From assembly GCA_036274895.1 (NCBI GenBank), contig DASUEU010000059.1, forward strand, positions 1 to 37,507: a DNA stretch of 37,507 bases, written 5' to 3'. The position numbers and the translations under genes are program-made. This document shows positions 29,001 through 34,565 of the stretch, in pieces; the first letter of the stretch is position 1; every line of letters starts with the position of its first letter. The notes under the pieces are model-generated. The model was not told the origin of the DNA and ran no database searches. It was given only the letters and a program-made list of their open reading frames with translations. The DNA is from CALMKX01 sp036274895. GTDB taxonomy: Bacteria > Acidobacteriota > Thermoanaerobaculia > Multivoradales > SZUA-115.

Positions 29001-31808
29001 GTTGGTGGGAGAGACCAGCAGGTTCACCCCCGCCACCAGGGCGAGGTCGCTTTCGGCCTGGCGCAGGCTCTGGCAGGCCAGATGGGTGGCCACCAGGGAG
29101 GAGGAGCAGGCGGTGTCCACCGCCAGACTGGGACCATGGAGGCCGAGCAGGTAAGAGATGCGGTTGGCGGCGATGCAGGCCGCCGCGCCGATGCCGCGGT
29201 ACATCTCGACCCGGCCGGGGTCCTCCCACTCGGCCTGCAGGTTGGAGTAGTCCATCGAGCTGATGCCCACGAAGACGCCGGTCCGGCTGCCGGCCAGAGA
29301 GGCCGGCGCCAGGCCGGAGCGTTCCAGGGCCTCCCAGGCGACCTCCAGGACCAGCCGGTGCTGGGGGTCCATGGCCACCGCTTCGCGGGGAGAGATGCCG
29401 AAGAAGGGGGCGTCGAAGCCCTCGATGTCGGGCAGGAAGCCGCCCCGGGTGAGCGCCTTGCGCTCCAGGGTCTCGGGGTCGACGACGCTGTAGGCGTCGA
29501 GGTCCCAGCGCCCGGGCGGCACGCCCGACACGGCGTCGACACCACCGATCAGGAGCTGCCACAGCTCCTCCGGCGAGGCGGCGCCCGGCACCCGGCAGGC
29601 GAGGCCGATCACGGCGATGGGCTCCGGGTGATCGCAGGGGGCTTCTTTCGCGACCGCGGGGGGAGCGACGGCGACGGGCTCGGGAGCCGCTCGGTGGGGC
29701 TCCGCTGCAGCCTCCCGGGGAGCGGGGCTGGCCGCGGACGGCACCGGGGCCGCGACCGGTGCCGCCGGCGGCGGCTCCTCGCCACCCAGGTGGGCGGCGA
29801 GGGCGGCGATGGTCGGGTACTCCCAGGCCAGGGTCGCCGACAGCTTGCGGCCGAGCCAGGTCTCGAGGTCGCCGATCACCATCACCGTCGCCAGGGAGTC
29901 GAGCCCGAGCCGGGCCAGGGGTTGATCCCGGCCCACCAGGTTGGCCTCGACCTGGGCTTCCTGCGCCACCCTCTCGACCAGCCAGGCCTCGATCGCCGCC
30001 TGCGCCGGCCGAGCCGGGGAGCCCGCCGGCGGCTCGGCAGGGGCCACGGTTGGCCCGGGGGCCGGCGGCGAGGGCTCCACCTCCTCGCGCCAACGCGCCA
30101 GGAGGGGAAGCTCCTCGCGCAGCAGCAGGTCCCGGCAGAGGGAACGCTGGACCTTACCGCTGGAGGTTCTGGGGATCGTCCCGGAGCGCACCAAGGCCAG
30201 GGCGAGGGCTGGCAGCTCGTGGTGTTCGAGCACCGTCTCCCGAATCCCGGCGAGCAGGTCAGCGTACGACGCCTCGTCGGCGTCACGGCCGACCTCGCAG
30301 ACCAGCGCCAGCCTCTCCTCTCCCGAGCTCTCGACGCTCAGGGCCGCCGCCAGCTGGATCTCCGGGTGGGCGACGCGGATCGAGCTTTCGATGTCGTGGG
30401 GATAGTGGTTCTGGCCGCGGACGATGATCAGATCTTTGATCCTGCCGGTGACGAAGAGCTCGCCATCGAGCAGGGCGCCGAGATCTCCCGTGCGCAGGAA
30501 GGTCCCTCGACCGTCGGCCAGAGTGGCGCGAAAAAGGCCCTCGCTCTCCTCTTCTCGGCCGAAGTAGCCGTCGCCGACGAAAGGGGCTTTCACCCAGATC
30601 TCCCCGACTGCCCCCGCCGGCAGCTCCCGCCTCTCCGGGTCGACGATGCACACCTCGGCACCGGCGACCGGGACGCCGCAGGAGGCGAGCCAGCGTGGCG
30701 ATCCCTCGGCGATCCGGACCAGCTGGTTCTGGCGCTCGAGGGCCGCTGCTTCGGCCGGGAAGAACCACGACTCGGCGTCCGGCCGCCGCCCGGTCACCAC
30801 CAGGGTCGCCTCGGCCAGGCCGTAGCCGACCATGAAGGAGCTCCGGCGGAAGCCACAGGGCGCGAAGAAGCCGGCGAAGCTCTCGAGCACCTCCTTGCGC
30901 ACCGGCTCGGCGCCCACCGAGGCCAGGCGCCAGGACGACAGGTCGAGGCGGTCGCGCTCCTGCGGGCTAACCTTGCCGGTGCAGTGCTCGAAGGCGAAGG
31001 TGGGGCCCGAGCTGTGGGTGATGCCGACGCTCGAGATCAGCTCCAGCCAGCGCAGGGGCCGCTTGAGGAAGGTGAGGGGGGAGAGGAGATAGGCGGGAAC
31101 GCCGGCGAAGGCCGGGCCGAGCAGGCCCTCGACGAGCCCGAAGTCGTGGAAGGACGGCATCCACGATGCCGCGCGATCCCCCGGCTGCCAGGCGTACAAG
31201 TCGGCCAGGGCCTCCAGGTTGGCGAGCACCTGCTGGTGGGTGATGGCGACCCCTCGGGGCTCGCGGGTGGAGCCGGAGGTGTACTGGAGATAGGCGAGGT
31301 CGCTGCCGGAGGGCCTGGCCGGCGAGCCCTCGGACCCCTCGTCCGGGATCTCGTCGGTGGCGAGGATCGGCAGCCCGGCGAGCCAGCCCCCCTCGGCGGC
31401 CAGGCCCTCCCGCACCGCAGGGGCCAGGGCGGCGATGGTCAGCACGACCGCCGGCCTCGCGTCCTCGAGAATCGCCCGCAACCGCGGCAGGGTACGCCGG
31501 GAGCGAGCCCCTTCTGGGGGCGGTGCCGGCACCGGCACGGCACCCGCCCAGAGGGCGCCGAGAAAGGCCCGGGGGAAGGCCAGCCCGGCCGGGAAGAGCA
31601 GCACCGCCCGCTCTCCCCGCAGTCCTCGCGCGGCGAGCTCGGCACCGATCGCCCGGGCCCCCTTCGCCAGCTCAGCGAAGGTCAGGGAGGCCTGGATCGC
31701 CTTGCCGTCGGCGAGAAAGGAGTAAGCGAGCTCTGCGGGCAGCTCTTCTGCCCGAGCCTCGAACAGGTCCACCAGGGTCGAGATCCTTCGCTTCCTCGCG
31801 ATCGTCAT
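23091..31808 (-). CDS. Fatty acyl-AMP ligase / polyketide synthase FAAL-ACP-KS-AT-DH*-cMT-KR*-ACP
   Basis: Loading enzyme and first extension module, 2905 residues. The start chosen is the ATG at 31808 (GGAG eight bases upstream), because family similarity begins there; an ATG 48 codons earlier adds only low-complexity sequence. Domains: FAAL about 1-565 (LQYTSGSTREPRG; GRIKDLIIVRGQNHYPHDIE); ACP Ser638 in GLDSLATV; KS about 728-1155 (Cys901); AT about 1246-1550 (GHSVGEY with Ser1341, AFHS, malonyl-type); DH-like region about 1625-1870 with His1637 in HRLRGEARLP, but Glu1806 where the catalytic Asp is expected (ALLEAAEL); C-methyltransferase about 1900-2260 (VLEIGAGTGAAT); KR about 2509-2697 with His2656 in place of the usual Tyr; ACP Ser2819 in GMDSLTALE; an LSDEAVEELL docking-like tail. 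FAALs make acyl-adenylates from free fatty acids and pass them to an ACP, so this gene sets the lipid starter. Confidence 0.95.
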   Translation of the reverse strand: MTIARKRRISTLVDLFEARAEELPAELAYSFLADGKAIQASLTFAELAKGARAIGAELAARGLRGERAVLLFPAGLAFPRAFLGALWAGAVPVPAPPPEGARSRRTLPRLRAILEDARPAVVLTIAALAPAVREGLAAEGGWLAGLPILATDEIPDEGSEGSPARPSGSDLAYLQYTSGSTREPRGVAITHQQVLANLEALADLYAWQPGDRAASWMPSFHDFGLVEGLLGPAFAGVPAYLLSPLTFLKRPLRWLELISSVGITHSSGPTFAFEHCTGKVSPQERDRLDLSSWRLASVGAEPVRKEVLESFAGFFAPCGFRRSSFMVGYGLAEATLVVTGRRPDAESWFFPAEAAALERQNQLVRIAEGSPRWLASCGVPVAGAEVCIVDPERRELPAGAVGEIWVKAPFVGDGYFGREEESEGLFRATLADGRGTFLRTGDLGALLDGELFVTGRIKDLIIVRGQNHYPHDIESSIRVAHPEIQLAAALSVESSGEERLALVCEVGRDADEASYADLLAGIRETVLEHHELPALALALVRSGTIPRTSSGKVQRSLCRDLLLREELPLLARWREEVEPSPPAPGPTVAPAEPPAGSPARPAQAAIEAWLVERVAQEAQVEANLVGRDQPLARLGLDSLATVMVIGDLETWLGRKLSATLAWEYPTIAALAAHLGGEEPPPAAPVAAPVPSAASPAPREAAAEPHRAAPEPVAVAPPAVAKEAPCDHPEPIAVIGLACRVPGAASPEELWQLLIGGVDAVSGVPPGRWDLDAYSVVDPETLERKALTRGGFLPDIEGFDAPFFGISPREAVAMDPQHRLVLEVAWEALERSGLAPASLAGSRTGVFVGISSMDYSNLQAEWEDPGRVEMYRGIGAAACIAANRISYLLGLHGPSLAVDTACSSSLVATHLACQSLRQAESDLALVAGVNLLVSPTNSLIFVKARMLADDGRCKTFDAAADGYVRGEGAGVVVLKRLSDARRDGDHVHAVIRGSAVNQDGLSNGLTAPNAQAQKALVREALAAARLVAEDIAYVEAHGTGTSLGDPIEAQALAASLCAGRSPDRPLWIGSLKTNLGHLEAGAGIAGLIKLVLSVERGLIPPHLHFRTPSPHITWDQVPLAVPTAPMAWPVGYDKRRGGVSSFGFGGTNSHVLVEEPPEPPARPAGYQRPVSLLVLSAKTATALATQAERWARHFEEHPFERLADAAHTAAVGRAHFEHRLAVVAPHGRAAAARLRSAAGITGRVSAGASPRVAVLFSGQGTQLAGTGAELYAGEPRFRQALDEAASWLLEEAGWDLRQALFAGDGRLVDTELAQPTLFAVGYALWQLYRAWGLPVAAVLGHSVGEYVAACAAGILPWKDGLRLVALRGRLMQATAPGRMVAVEVGEAEARAALAGLEEGASVAAINGQESVVISGEPAAVEGALGRLGAARVKDLGVNRAFHSPLMASAAAELERAWAAVGPLAPPQIELIWNLTARPLAPGEAPSPSYWRRQLLEPVRFADSVDLLLERGITSFVELGLTPALLPAVSAAREGLVTAASLRRGKGDWESVLEGVARLWTAGVELDLGAVVAPGGHRRVELPTYPWEHQRYWIERGGKAAGRARPSRSLAGERLASPLPAQQFHTEVKATDIDALREHRLRGEARLPLGVLAEAVLGAWATASAGGRAVLRDLRLEPGPALEPEGTLGLATVLEPAASGSWNASWYRRPAAPADGAWQLLGSARVVLGEPPPVPVETLEGVRTRLAGDPLPVERLRSALEAGGHQLGPLFDGWRALFARPAEALAEIDWRGGGGPLSHQILDPALLEAAELLALALPGLAGGAARADLAVAAGSLEARLVPGGPLWLHARLDGAGSTCALTAYDPEGSVVLRAEGVELGLAGGRPEGPAERPADWLYQLTWVPHCRPELAEETLEASFLPAPSVLADWLAEEAGAVLPDADREALVQLRQELEAVSAGFAREAVEALLGPLVPGRELRWPGLAEGLGVPPARHRLFGRLLEILTETGTLVAMTDHLRVETAPPREAASDQLARLRARHPASAGELELLARCAGGLAGVLRDELDPLDLLFPNGDLTLAEHLYRSSPLVTLDNALLTRLSAEVAKSLPAGRPLTVLEIGAGTGAATASILPALPAGRTEYFFTDVSQLFLSKAQARLGTLDGLRFRLLDIESEPGSQGLAPGRFDLVIAANVLHATADLGQSLDHARQLLAPGGLLVLLEGTARSRFLDLIFGLTDGWWRFRDEVRGSYPLLLSSHWLELLAATGFSEAAAFPPPGAPELPSRQALLFARAPLARPATPVPRLAGSGRRWLLLADRGGVAEGLATELAAAGEHPLLAAPGEAVEAALARLGGGEGLGGIVDLRPLDLAVPRDLSPQALTGELEPLLMGQLAALRRLAAPSSQAVSGEGRLWIVTRGCQGGEEGRPPLDPGPAASWGLGAVIAQEQPEHWGGLIDLGAETEAAEARRLAAELLAPDGEDRLRLASGGRWAARLQPLVTELPADGAPAFDGAASYLITGGFGGLGLAVAGWLVEHGARHLALVGRRAPSAEAEEQIHALRQRGATVLALEADVGDEAALTSALARVDAELPRLAGVIHSVGLLADALATELDLPRLSAVLAPKVRGAWQLHRATRDQALDFFILFSSAASLLGSAGQANHGAANAYLDALARYRRGLGLPAVAIDWGPWGEIGEARERGAGERFGRRGMGTLSTRGGLEALARVLESGAAQVGVLAIDRSRMAADGGKVSPLLADLLQKAGRAGGTAPEERGDLLAKLRAGEGEEPLAGLRQLVLGEVGTILGLGRQPAIGLGQGFFDLGMDSLTALELKNRLQAQLGRSLTSTAIFDHPNVEALTRFLGRTLLGLEVTEPPPPSASPLERVEELSDEAVEELLSRHQARVAAAAEAAP

Positions 31809-32050
31809 GCAACGCTCTCCAGCCCGTCGGAGACACCCCTGGTTCCCCCCTTGCGAGACGGCCCGAGCAAGGCCCTGGTCCAGCTGAGGTGAGTGGTGAT
31901 CCTCGAGACGGCGTGCTCCAGCGCGTCGCCGAGCAGCCCCCGAGTGAGCCACGGACTTCCTGATTGGCTTCTCCAGCGACGGCGGTGTGGGTCTATGAAT
32001 CGGAAACTCTGATGCGCTCGCAGATCTCTATCAGTATCTATCGAAAACAC
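31805..32050 (-). other. Small open frame overlapping the FAAL gene start (doubtful gene)
   Basis: An 81-codon frame opens with GTG at 32050 and its TGA overlaps the FAAL ATG as ATGA, the same junction type used between the synthase genes. The product is basic, with no motif or membrane segment that I recognise. There is no convincing ribosome binding site. It could be a leader peptide coupling translation, a decayed gene, or chance in GC-rich DNA; chance is quite possible. Confidence 0.2.
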
Positions 32051-32231
32051 CGCTTATGCTAGCAGGACTATAGGACAATGTCACCATCGCTGTCTACCAC
32101 GGGCCCAGGCCCTCGGAAGCATTCCCCGAGGAAGGCCCCGAAGGCACCGAGCAACCCCTGTCTTTTCAGATGTTTAGCGCCGAGTGTCGGCACCGGGAGG
32201 GATTCCGGTATACTGCCCCGACGCCGCTTGC
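31809..32231. promoter_or_regulatory. Intergenic region between the synthase operon and tRNA-Lys; upstream region of the operon
   Basis: This is about 420 bases with no convincing gene. It contains the most A+T-rich stretch of the left part of the window (about 31995-32095), so the operon promoter, reading leftwards, probably lies here. I cannot fix a clear -35/-10 pair. TCTATC occurs twice on the plus strand, at 32027-32032 and 32037-32042, one helical turn apart, which could be a regulator site. A hairpin, CCTCGG...CCGAGG at 32111-32131, has no T run. Confidence 0.4.
32209..32214 (+). promoter_or_regulatory. Probable -10 box of the tRNA-Lys promoter
   Basis: TATACT lies 18 bases upstream of the mature tRNA 5' end, so transcription would start near 32221. 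It differs from the TATAAT consensus at one position and stands out in GC-rich surroundings. The -35 candidate TGTCGG (32185-32190, 18-base spacing) is weak. Confidence 0.45.
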
Positions 32232-32307
32232 GGGCCGTTAGCTCAGTTGGCAGAGCAGCTGACTTTTAATCAGCGGGTCGAAGGTTCGATTCCTTCACGG
32301 CCTACCA
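32232..32307 (+). tRNA. tRNA-Lys (anticodon UUU)
   Basis: This is a complete 76-nt cloverleaf with encoded CCA. The acceptor stem pairs GGGCCGT with ACGGCCT (G-U at 1:72). The D arm is TAGCTCAGTTGGCAGAGCA, the anticodon arm GCTGA-CTTTTAA-TCAGC with TTT at the anticodon, and the T arm GAAGG-TTCGATT-CCTTC. It lies between the synthase operon and the accessory region. tRNA 3' ends are frequent integration sites, but I see no second copy of its 3' end in the window. Confidence 0.97.
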
Positions 32308-32534
32308 AATCCTCTTTAGAATCAGCAACCTACGCTTCACCGCTCGCACCCACCCAGCCCCCGCCGCCGGCTCGGAGAACGACCGCCGTGAACCGCCTGT
32401 CGGTCGACCTGATGCCGGCCGAGGCGACGGCGGCCCAGGCCGGGCGAGGTGGCTGGGGCGGACCCCACAACATCGGCACTTGTTAGCCACTTCCGACGCT
32501 TTTGGACTTGCCCGGCTCGCGGTCTTCCCTCACA
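32308..32534. other. Intergenic region between tRNA-Lys and the AbiEi-like gene
   Basis: No gene is supported here. A 15-base element at 32466-32480 (CACAACATCGGCACT) matches 13 of 15 bases of the left part of the inverted repeat at 32531-32545 in the same orientation. It is probably an additional half-site for the downstream regulator. No clear terminator follows the tRNA. Confidence 0.4.
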
Positions 32535-32566
32535 ATGTCGGCACTCATGCCATCACTGCCGACATT
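32534..32566. promoter_or_regulatory. Perfect inverted repeat, probable autoregulatory operator of the AbiEi-like gene
   Basis: The arms AATGTCGGCA (32534-32543) and TGCCGACATT (32557-32566) are exact reverse complements separated by 13 bases, so their centres lie 23 bases (about two helical turns) apart. AbiEi antitoxins are known to repress their own promoters by binding inverted repeats. The repeat overlaps the candidate start codons, a good place for repression. Confidence 0.55.
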
Positions 32567-33179
32567 TCGAGGGAACCCATGGTCCCAACCGCTGAGCCTG
32601 GATCGCCTGCGCCAGCACGGCATGGGTGCCTTCTTTCGCCCCTCCGAGCTCCGGGTGCTGGGCGTCCGCTCGGATCAGCTGCGCACTCTGGTGCAGGAGG
32701 GGACCGTGGAGCGAGTGGGGCGAGGCCTCTACCGGCTCACGGAGGCCGAGACCACCGAGGACTACAGCCTGGCCGCCGTCTGCGCCCGCGTTCCCGAATC
32801 CATCGTCTGCCTGCTCTCCGCCCTGCAGGTGCATGACATCGGGACCCGAGTCCCGGCGGAGGTTTGGCTCGCGATCCCTCACAAGGCGAGGGCACCCCGG
32901 CTCCCGGAGGTACGGGTGCGGATCGTGCGCTTCTCCGGCGCCGCCTGGACCTACGGCATCGTGGCGACCAGCTTCGAGGGCGTCCCGGCCCGGATCACGT
33001 CGCCGGCACGGACGGTGGTGGATTGCTTTCGCTACGAGCGCCTGGTCGGCCGAGAGACCGCGCTCGAGGCGCTCTACGACGGGCTACGCCAAAAGAAGGT
33101 GACGACGGACTCGCTGTACCGGACGCTAGAGATGCTGCCCTCGCGTCGGCTCCGCGCCGCGCTGGAGGCGATGCCGTGA
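32535..33179 (+). CDS. AbiEi-type (COG5340) antitoxin / transcriptional regulator without visible toxin partner
   Basis: The protein has the two-part AbiEi plan. An N-terminal winged-helix unit (FRPSELRVLGVRSDQLRTLV, then GTVERVGRGLYRL) is followed by the conserved C-terminal region (SLAAVCARVPESIVCLLSAL, ITSPARTVVDCFRYE, LEALYDGLRQKKVT). In type IV abortive-infection systems AbiEi neutralises the nucleotidyltransferase toxin AbiEii and represses the operon. The start is uncertain: the frame is open from TTG 32502, with ATG at 32535 and 32547 inside the inverted repeat and a later ATG at 32622. None has a good ribosome binding site, so the message may be leaderless. A toxin gene normally follows directly or overlaps, but only non-coding sequence does here. 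It may be a solitary regulator or a remnant of a two-gene system. Confidence 0.8.
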   Translation: MSALMPSLPTFRGNPWSQPLSLDRLRQHGMGAFFRPSELRVLGVRSDQLRTLVQEGTVERVGRGLYRLTEAETTEDYSLAAVCARVPESIVCLLSALQVHDIGTRVPAEVWLAIPHKARAPRLPEVRVRIVRFSGAAWTYGIVATSFEGVPARITSPARTVVDCFRYERLVGRETALEALYDGLRQKKVTTDSLYRTLEMLPSRRLRAALEAMP

Positions 33180-33419
33180 CCGGAAAGCTCGATGTACGGG
33201 AGGAGGCTGCGTGAGCTTCGAGCCGCGCGACGGCACTACCGCCTCGCCGAGCAGCTCCAGAGGTCCCGGGCTGAGCTGTGACAAGCTGTGACAACGAGCT
33301 GTGACACGAGTCTGTGACACTCCGCGGGAGCAGCTGAAGTGAGTGGGTGCCTCTCCCGTAAAGGCCCCTGGCCCCATCGCTGACGGCGCCGCCCAAGCGG
33401 GCGCAGGGAGGCGTAGACC
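33180..33419. other. Intergenic region after the AbiEi-like gene
   Basis: About 240 bases separate two convergent genes. The longest frame after the antitoxin (ATG 33193 to TGA 33282, 29 codons, Arg-rich) shows no similarity that I recognise to AbiEii. The main content is the CTGTGACA array at 33276-33319. Confidence 0.4.
33276..33319. repeat. Four-copy CTGTGACA direct-repeat array
   Basis: Identical octamers lie at 33276-33283, 33286-33293, 33299-33306 and 33312-33319, with start-to-start spacings of 10, 13 and 13 bases. The first three are extended to GCTGTGACA. Such short phased repeats resemble an operator or iteron. No gene start lies next to them on either strand, which makes the role unclear. 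Confidence 0.65.
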
Positions 33420-33821
33420 TCAGAGGCCTTCCTCGCTCTCCTCGTCGTCATCCTCCTCATCCTCCCCATCGCCGTCCTCTCCCTCGGTCTCGTCCTCATC
33501 GTCATCATCGTCATCATCGTCCGGCGGGAAGCCGTCCACTTCTACCTGGCGCCCCCAGTCAGACCACCTCACCTCCAGCTCGGCGTTGCAGGTCTCGCAG
33601 GTCAGGGTCTCGCTGCCGGACTCCTCGGCGATGTCGTCGATGCTGAAGGCAGTGTCGCAATCCGGGCACTCCCCTTCGGCGGGGGGCGTGCTGTCCACGT
33701 CGACATCGACCGACACCGTAACGCTCAGCTGAGCGCGGCAGGTCTCGCACTCCGCCTGTGTATCTTCGCCTTCGACCTCGACCGACAATCCCGTCCCGCA
33801 GCGTGGGCACTCGATGTCCAT
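33420..33821 (-). CDS. Small double zinc-ribbon protein with acidic C-terminal tail
   Basis: 133 residues; ATG at 33821 with GGGAGG six bases upstream. Four CxxC knuckles (Cys5/8, 25/28, 52/55 and 75/78) form two zinc-ribbon units of the MJ0042/FmdB-like type, separated by a Val/Asp-rich spacer. Residues from about 99 onward are nearly all Asp and Glu (DDDDDDDDED and similar), encoded by a GAT/GAC-rich repetitive stretch at about 33489-33522 that could slip in length. The fold suggests a cytosolic metal-binding adaptor or nucleic-acid-associated protein; no specific function is assigned. It lies downstream of the two membrane-protein genes on the same strand, about 125 bases away, and may be cotranscribed. 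Confidence 0.75.
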   Translation of the reverse strand: MDIECPRCGTGLSVEVEGEDTQAECETCRAQLSVTVSVDVDVDSTPPAEGECPDCDTAFSIDDIAEESGSETLTCETCNAELEVRWSDWGRQVEVDGFPPDDDDDDDDEDETEGEDGDGEDEEDDDEESEEGL

Positions 33822-33946
33822 CCTGCACCTCCCGCCGGTCGCCGCGCGGCCTGGTCGCGCGAGCGGCTGGACCTTGGGCGGACCATACCGCGCCCGGGCT
33901 CCCCCCTCACACCCGGAACACCTTCATCACCTCATCCCTCAGGTGG

Positions 33947-34542
33947 TCATCGTTCGGTAACCCACAGTCGGGCCGCCTCGTTGGCGTCCTCCATCTGCTT
34001 GCCGACCACGCCCAAGAGGCCCCGTTCCCACCGCGGGAAGGCCGGCTCGCCGTCCAGGCGGTGGAGCTTCTCCGGGAAGGTGCGGATCGGTACACGGGGT
34101 TCTGACCCGCAGCATATTCGGAACCGAGCCTGCTGAACTCATCACCCTCGATCAGGAAAACAGCTTTACCCGCGCGGCTCAGGAGGACTCGATCGAAGCG
34201 CCTCCCCTTCGCCTGTAATGCCTCCGCCGCCTGAAAAAGGCCGCGGAAGAGGTCGAGGGGCGCAACGTCCCCGGCCCGATCGAGGTCGAGCACCAGCGTT
34301 CCGGGGTCGAGGTAGTAGCGATAGCGGGCGTTCAGCGTGAACACGTCGTTACGGCCGTCCTCCGCGAGCCGCTCTGCCACGGGCTGGCCGACCCGCACGT
34401 GGTTCGCGAACCAGACCACCACAACGAGCAGAACGACGAGTAGAAGGAGGCGCAGGGTGCGCCGCCGAGGCGGGGCGAGGCCTCCTATCGATGGAGTCGA
34501 AGGTCCCTCGGGCCGTCTCTCCGTCGTGATCGTGGGCTCCAT
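33947..34542 (-). CDS. Small membrane-anchored protein of unknown function, with apparent frameshift
   Basis: ATG at 34542 with GAGGAG five bases upstream, 23 bases after the preceding gene, so probably cotranscribed. After a Pro/Arg-rich N-terminus there is one membrane segment (about 30-46, LLLLVVLLVVVVWF), then a soluble domain (RYRYYLDPGTLVLDLDRAGD, LFRGLFQAAEALQAKGRRFD). The reading frame continues to 33907 (211 residues), but its last part turns into Arg/Ser/Trp-rich sequence. Near 34087-34090 the neighbouring frame takes over with protein-like sequence (IRTFPEKLHRLDGEPAFPRW, then GVVGKQMEDANEAARLWVTE) ending at 33947. A single-base deletion, real or a sequencing error, would explain this. 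I do not recognise the family. Confidence 0.65.
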
Positions 34543-34565
34543 GGCATCTCCTCGTCGGCTCAGCC

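Noticed and set aside
23130..31892. 2920-codon open frame on the plus strand opposite the FAAL-PKS gene, and similar long frames at 2305-4257, 4351-8058 and 12344-14908
   Set aside because: In very GC-rich genes the antisense frame in register with GC-rich third positions stays open by chance. Products are Gly/Arg/Gln/His-rich without domains, while the minus strand encodes clear PKS motifs.
31809..31952. Upstream ATG giving the FAAL protein 48 extra residues
   Set aside because: The extra residues are Arg/Ala-rich and unlike FAAL N-termini; the ATG at 31808 has a good ribosome binding site.
32111..32131. Six-base-pair hairpin as a terminator
   Set aside because: There is no T run on either side, and hairpins of this size are frequent in GC-rich DNA.
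32289..32307. tRNA 3' end as an attachment site with a second copy in the window
   Set aside because: I found no repeat of this 3' end elsewhere in the window and no integrase gene.
32502..32534. TTG at 32502 as start of the AbiEi-like gene
   Set aside because: There is no ribosome binding site, and the added residues precede the family's usual N-terminus. ATGs at 32535 and 32547 are at least as likely, so the start was left uncertain.
33343..33732. Plus-strand Ser-rich frame
   Set aside because: It is the antisense reading of the Asp/Glu-rich tail of the zinc-ribbon gene, which has CxxC motifs and a ribosome binding site.
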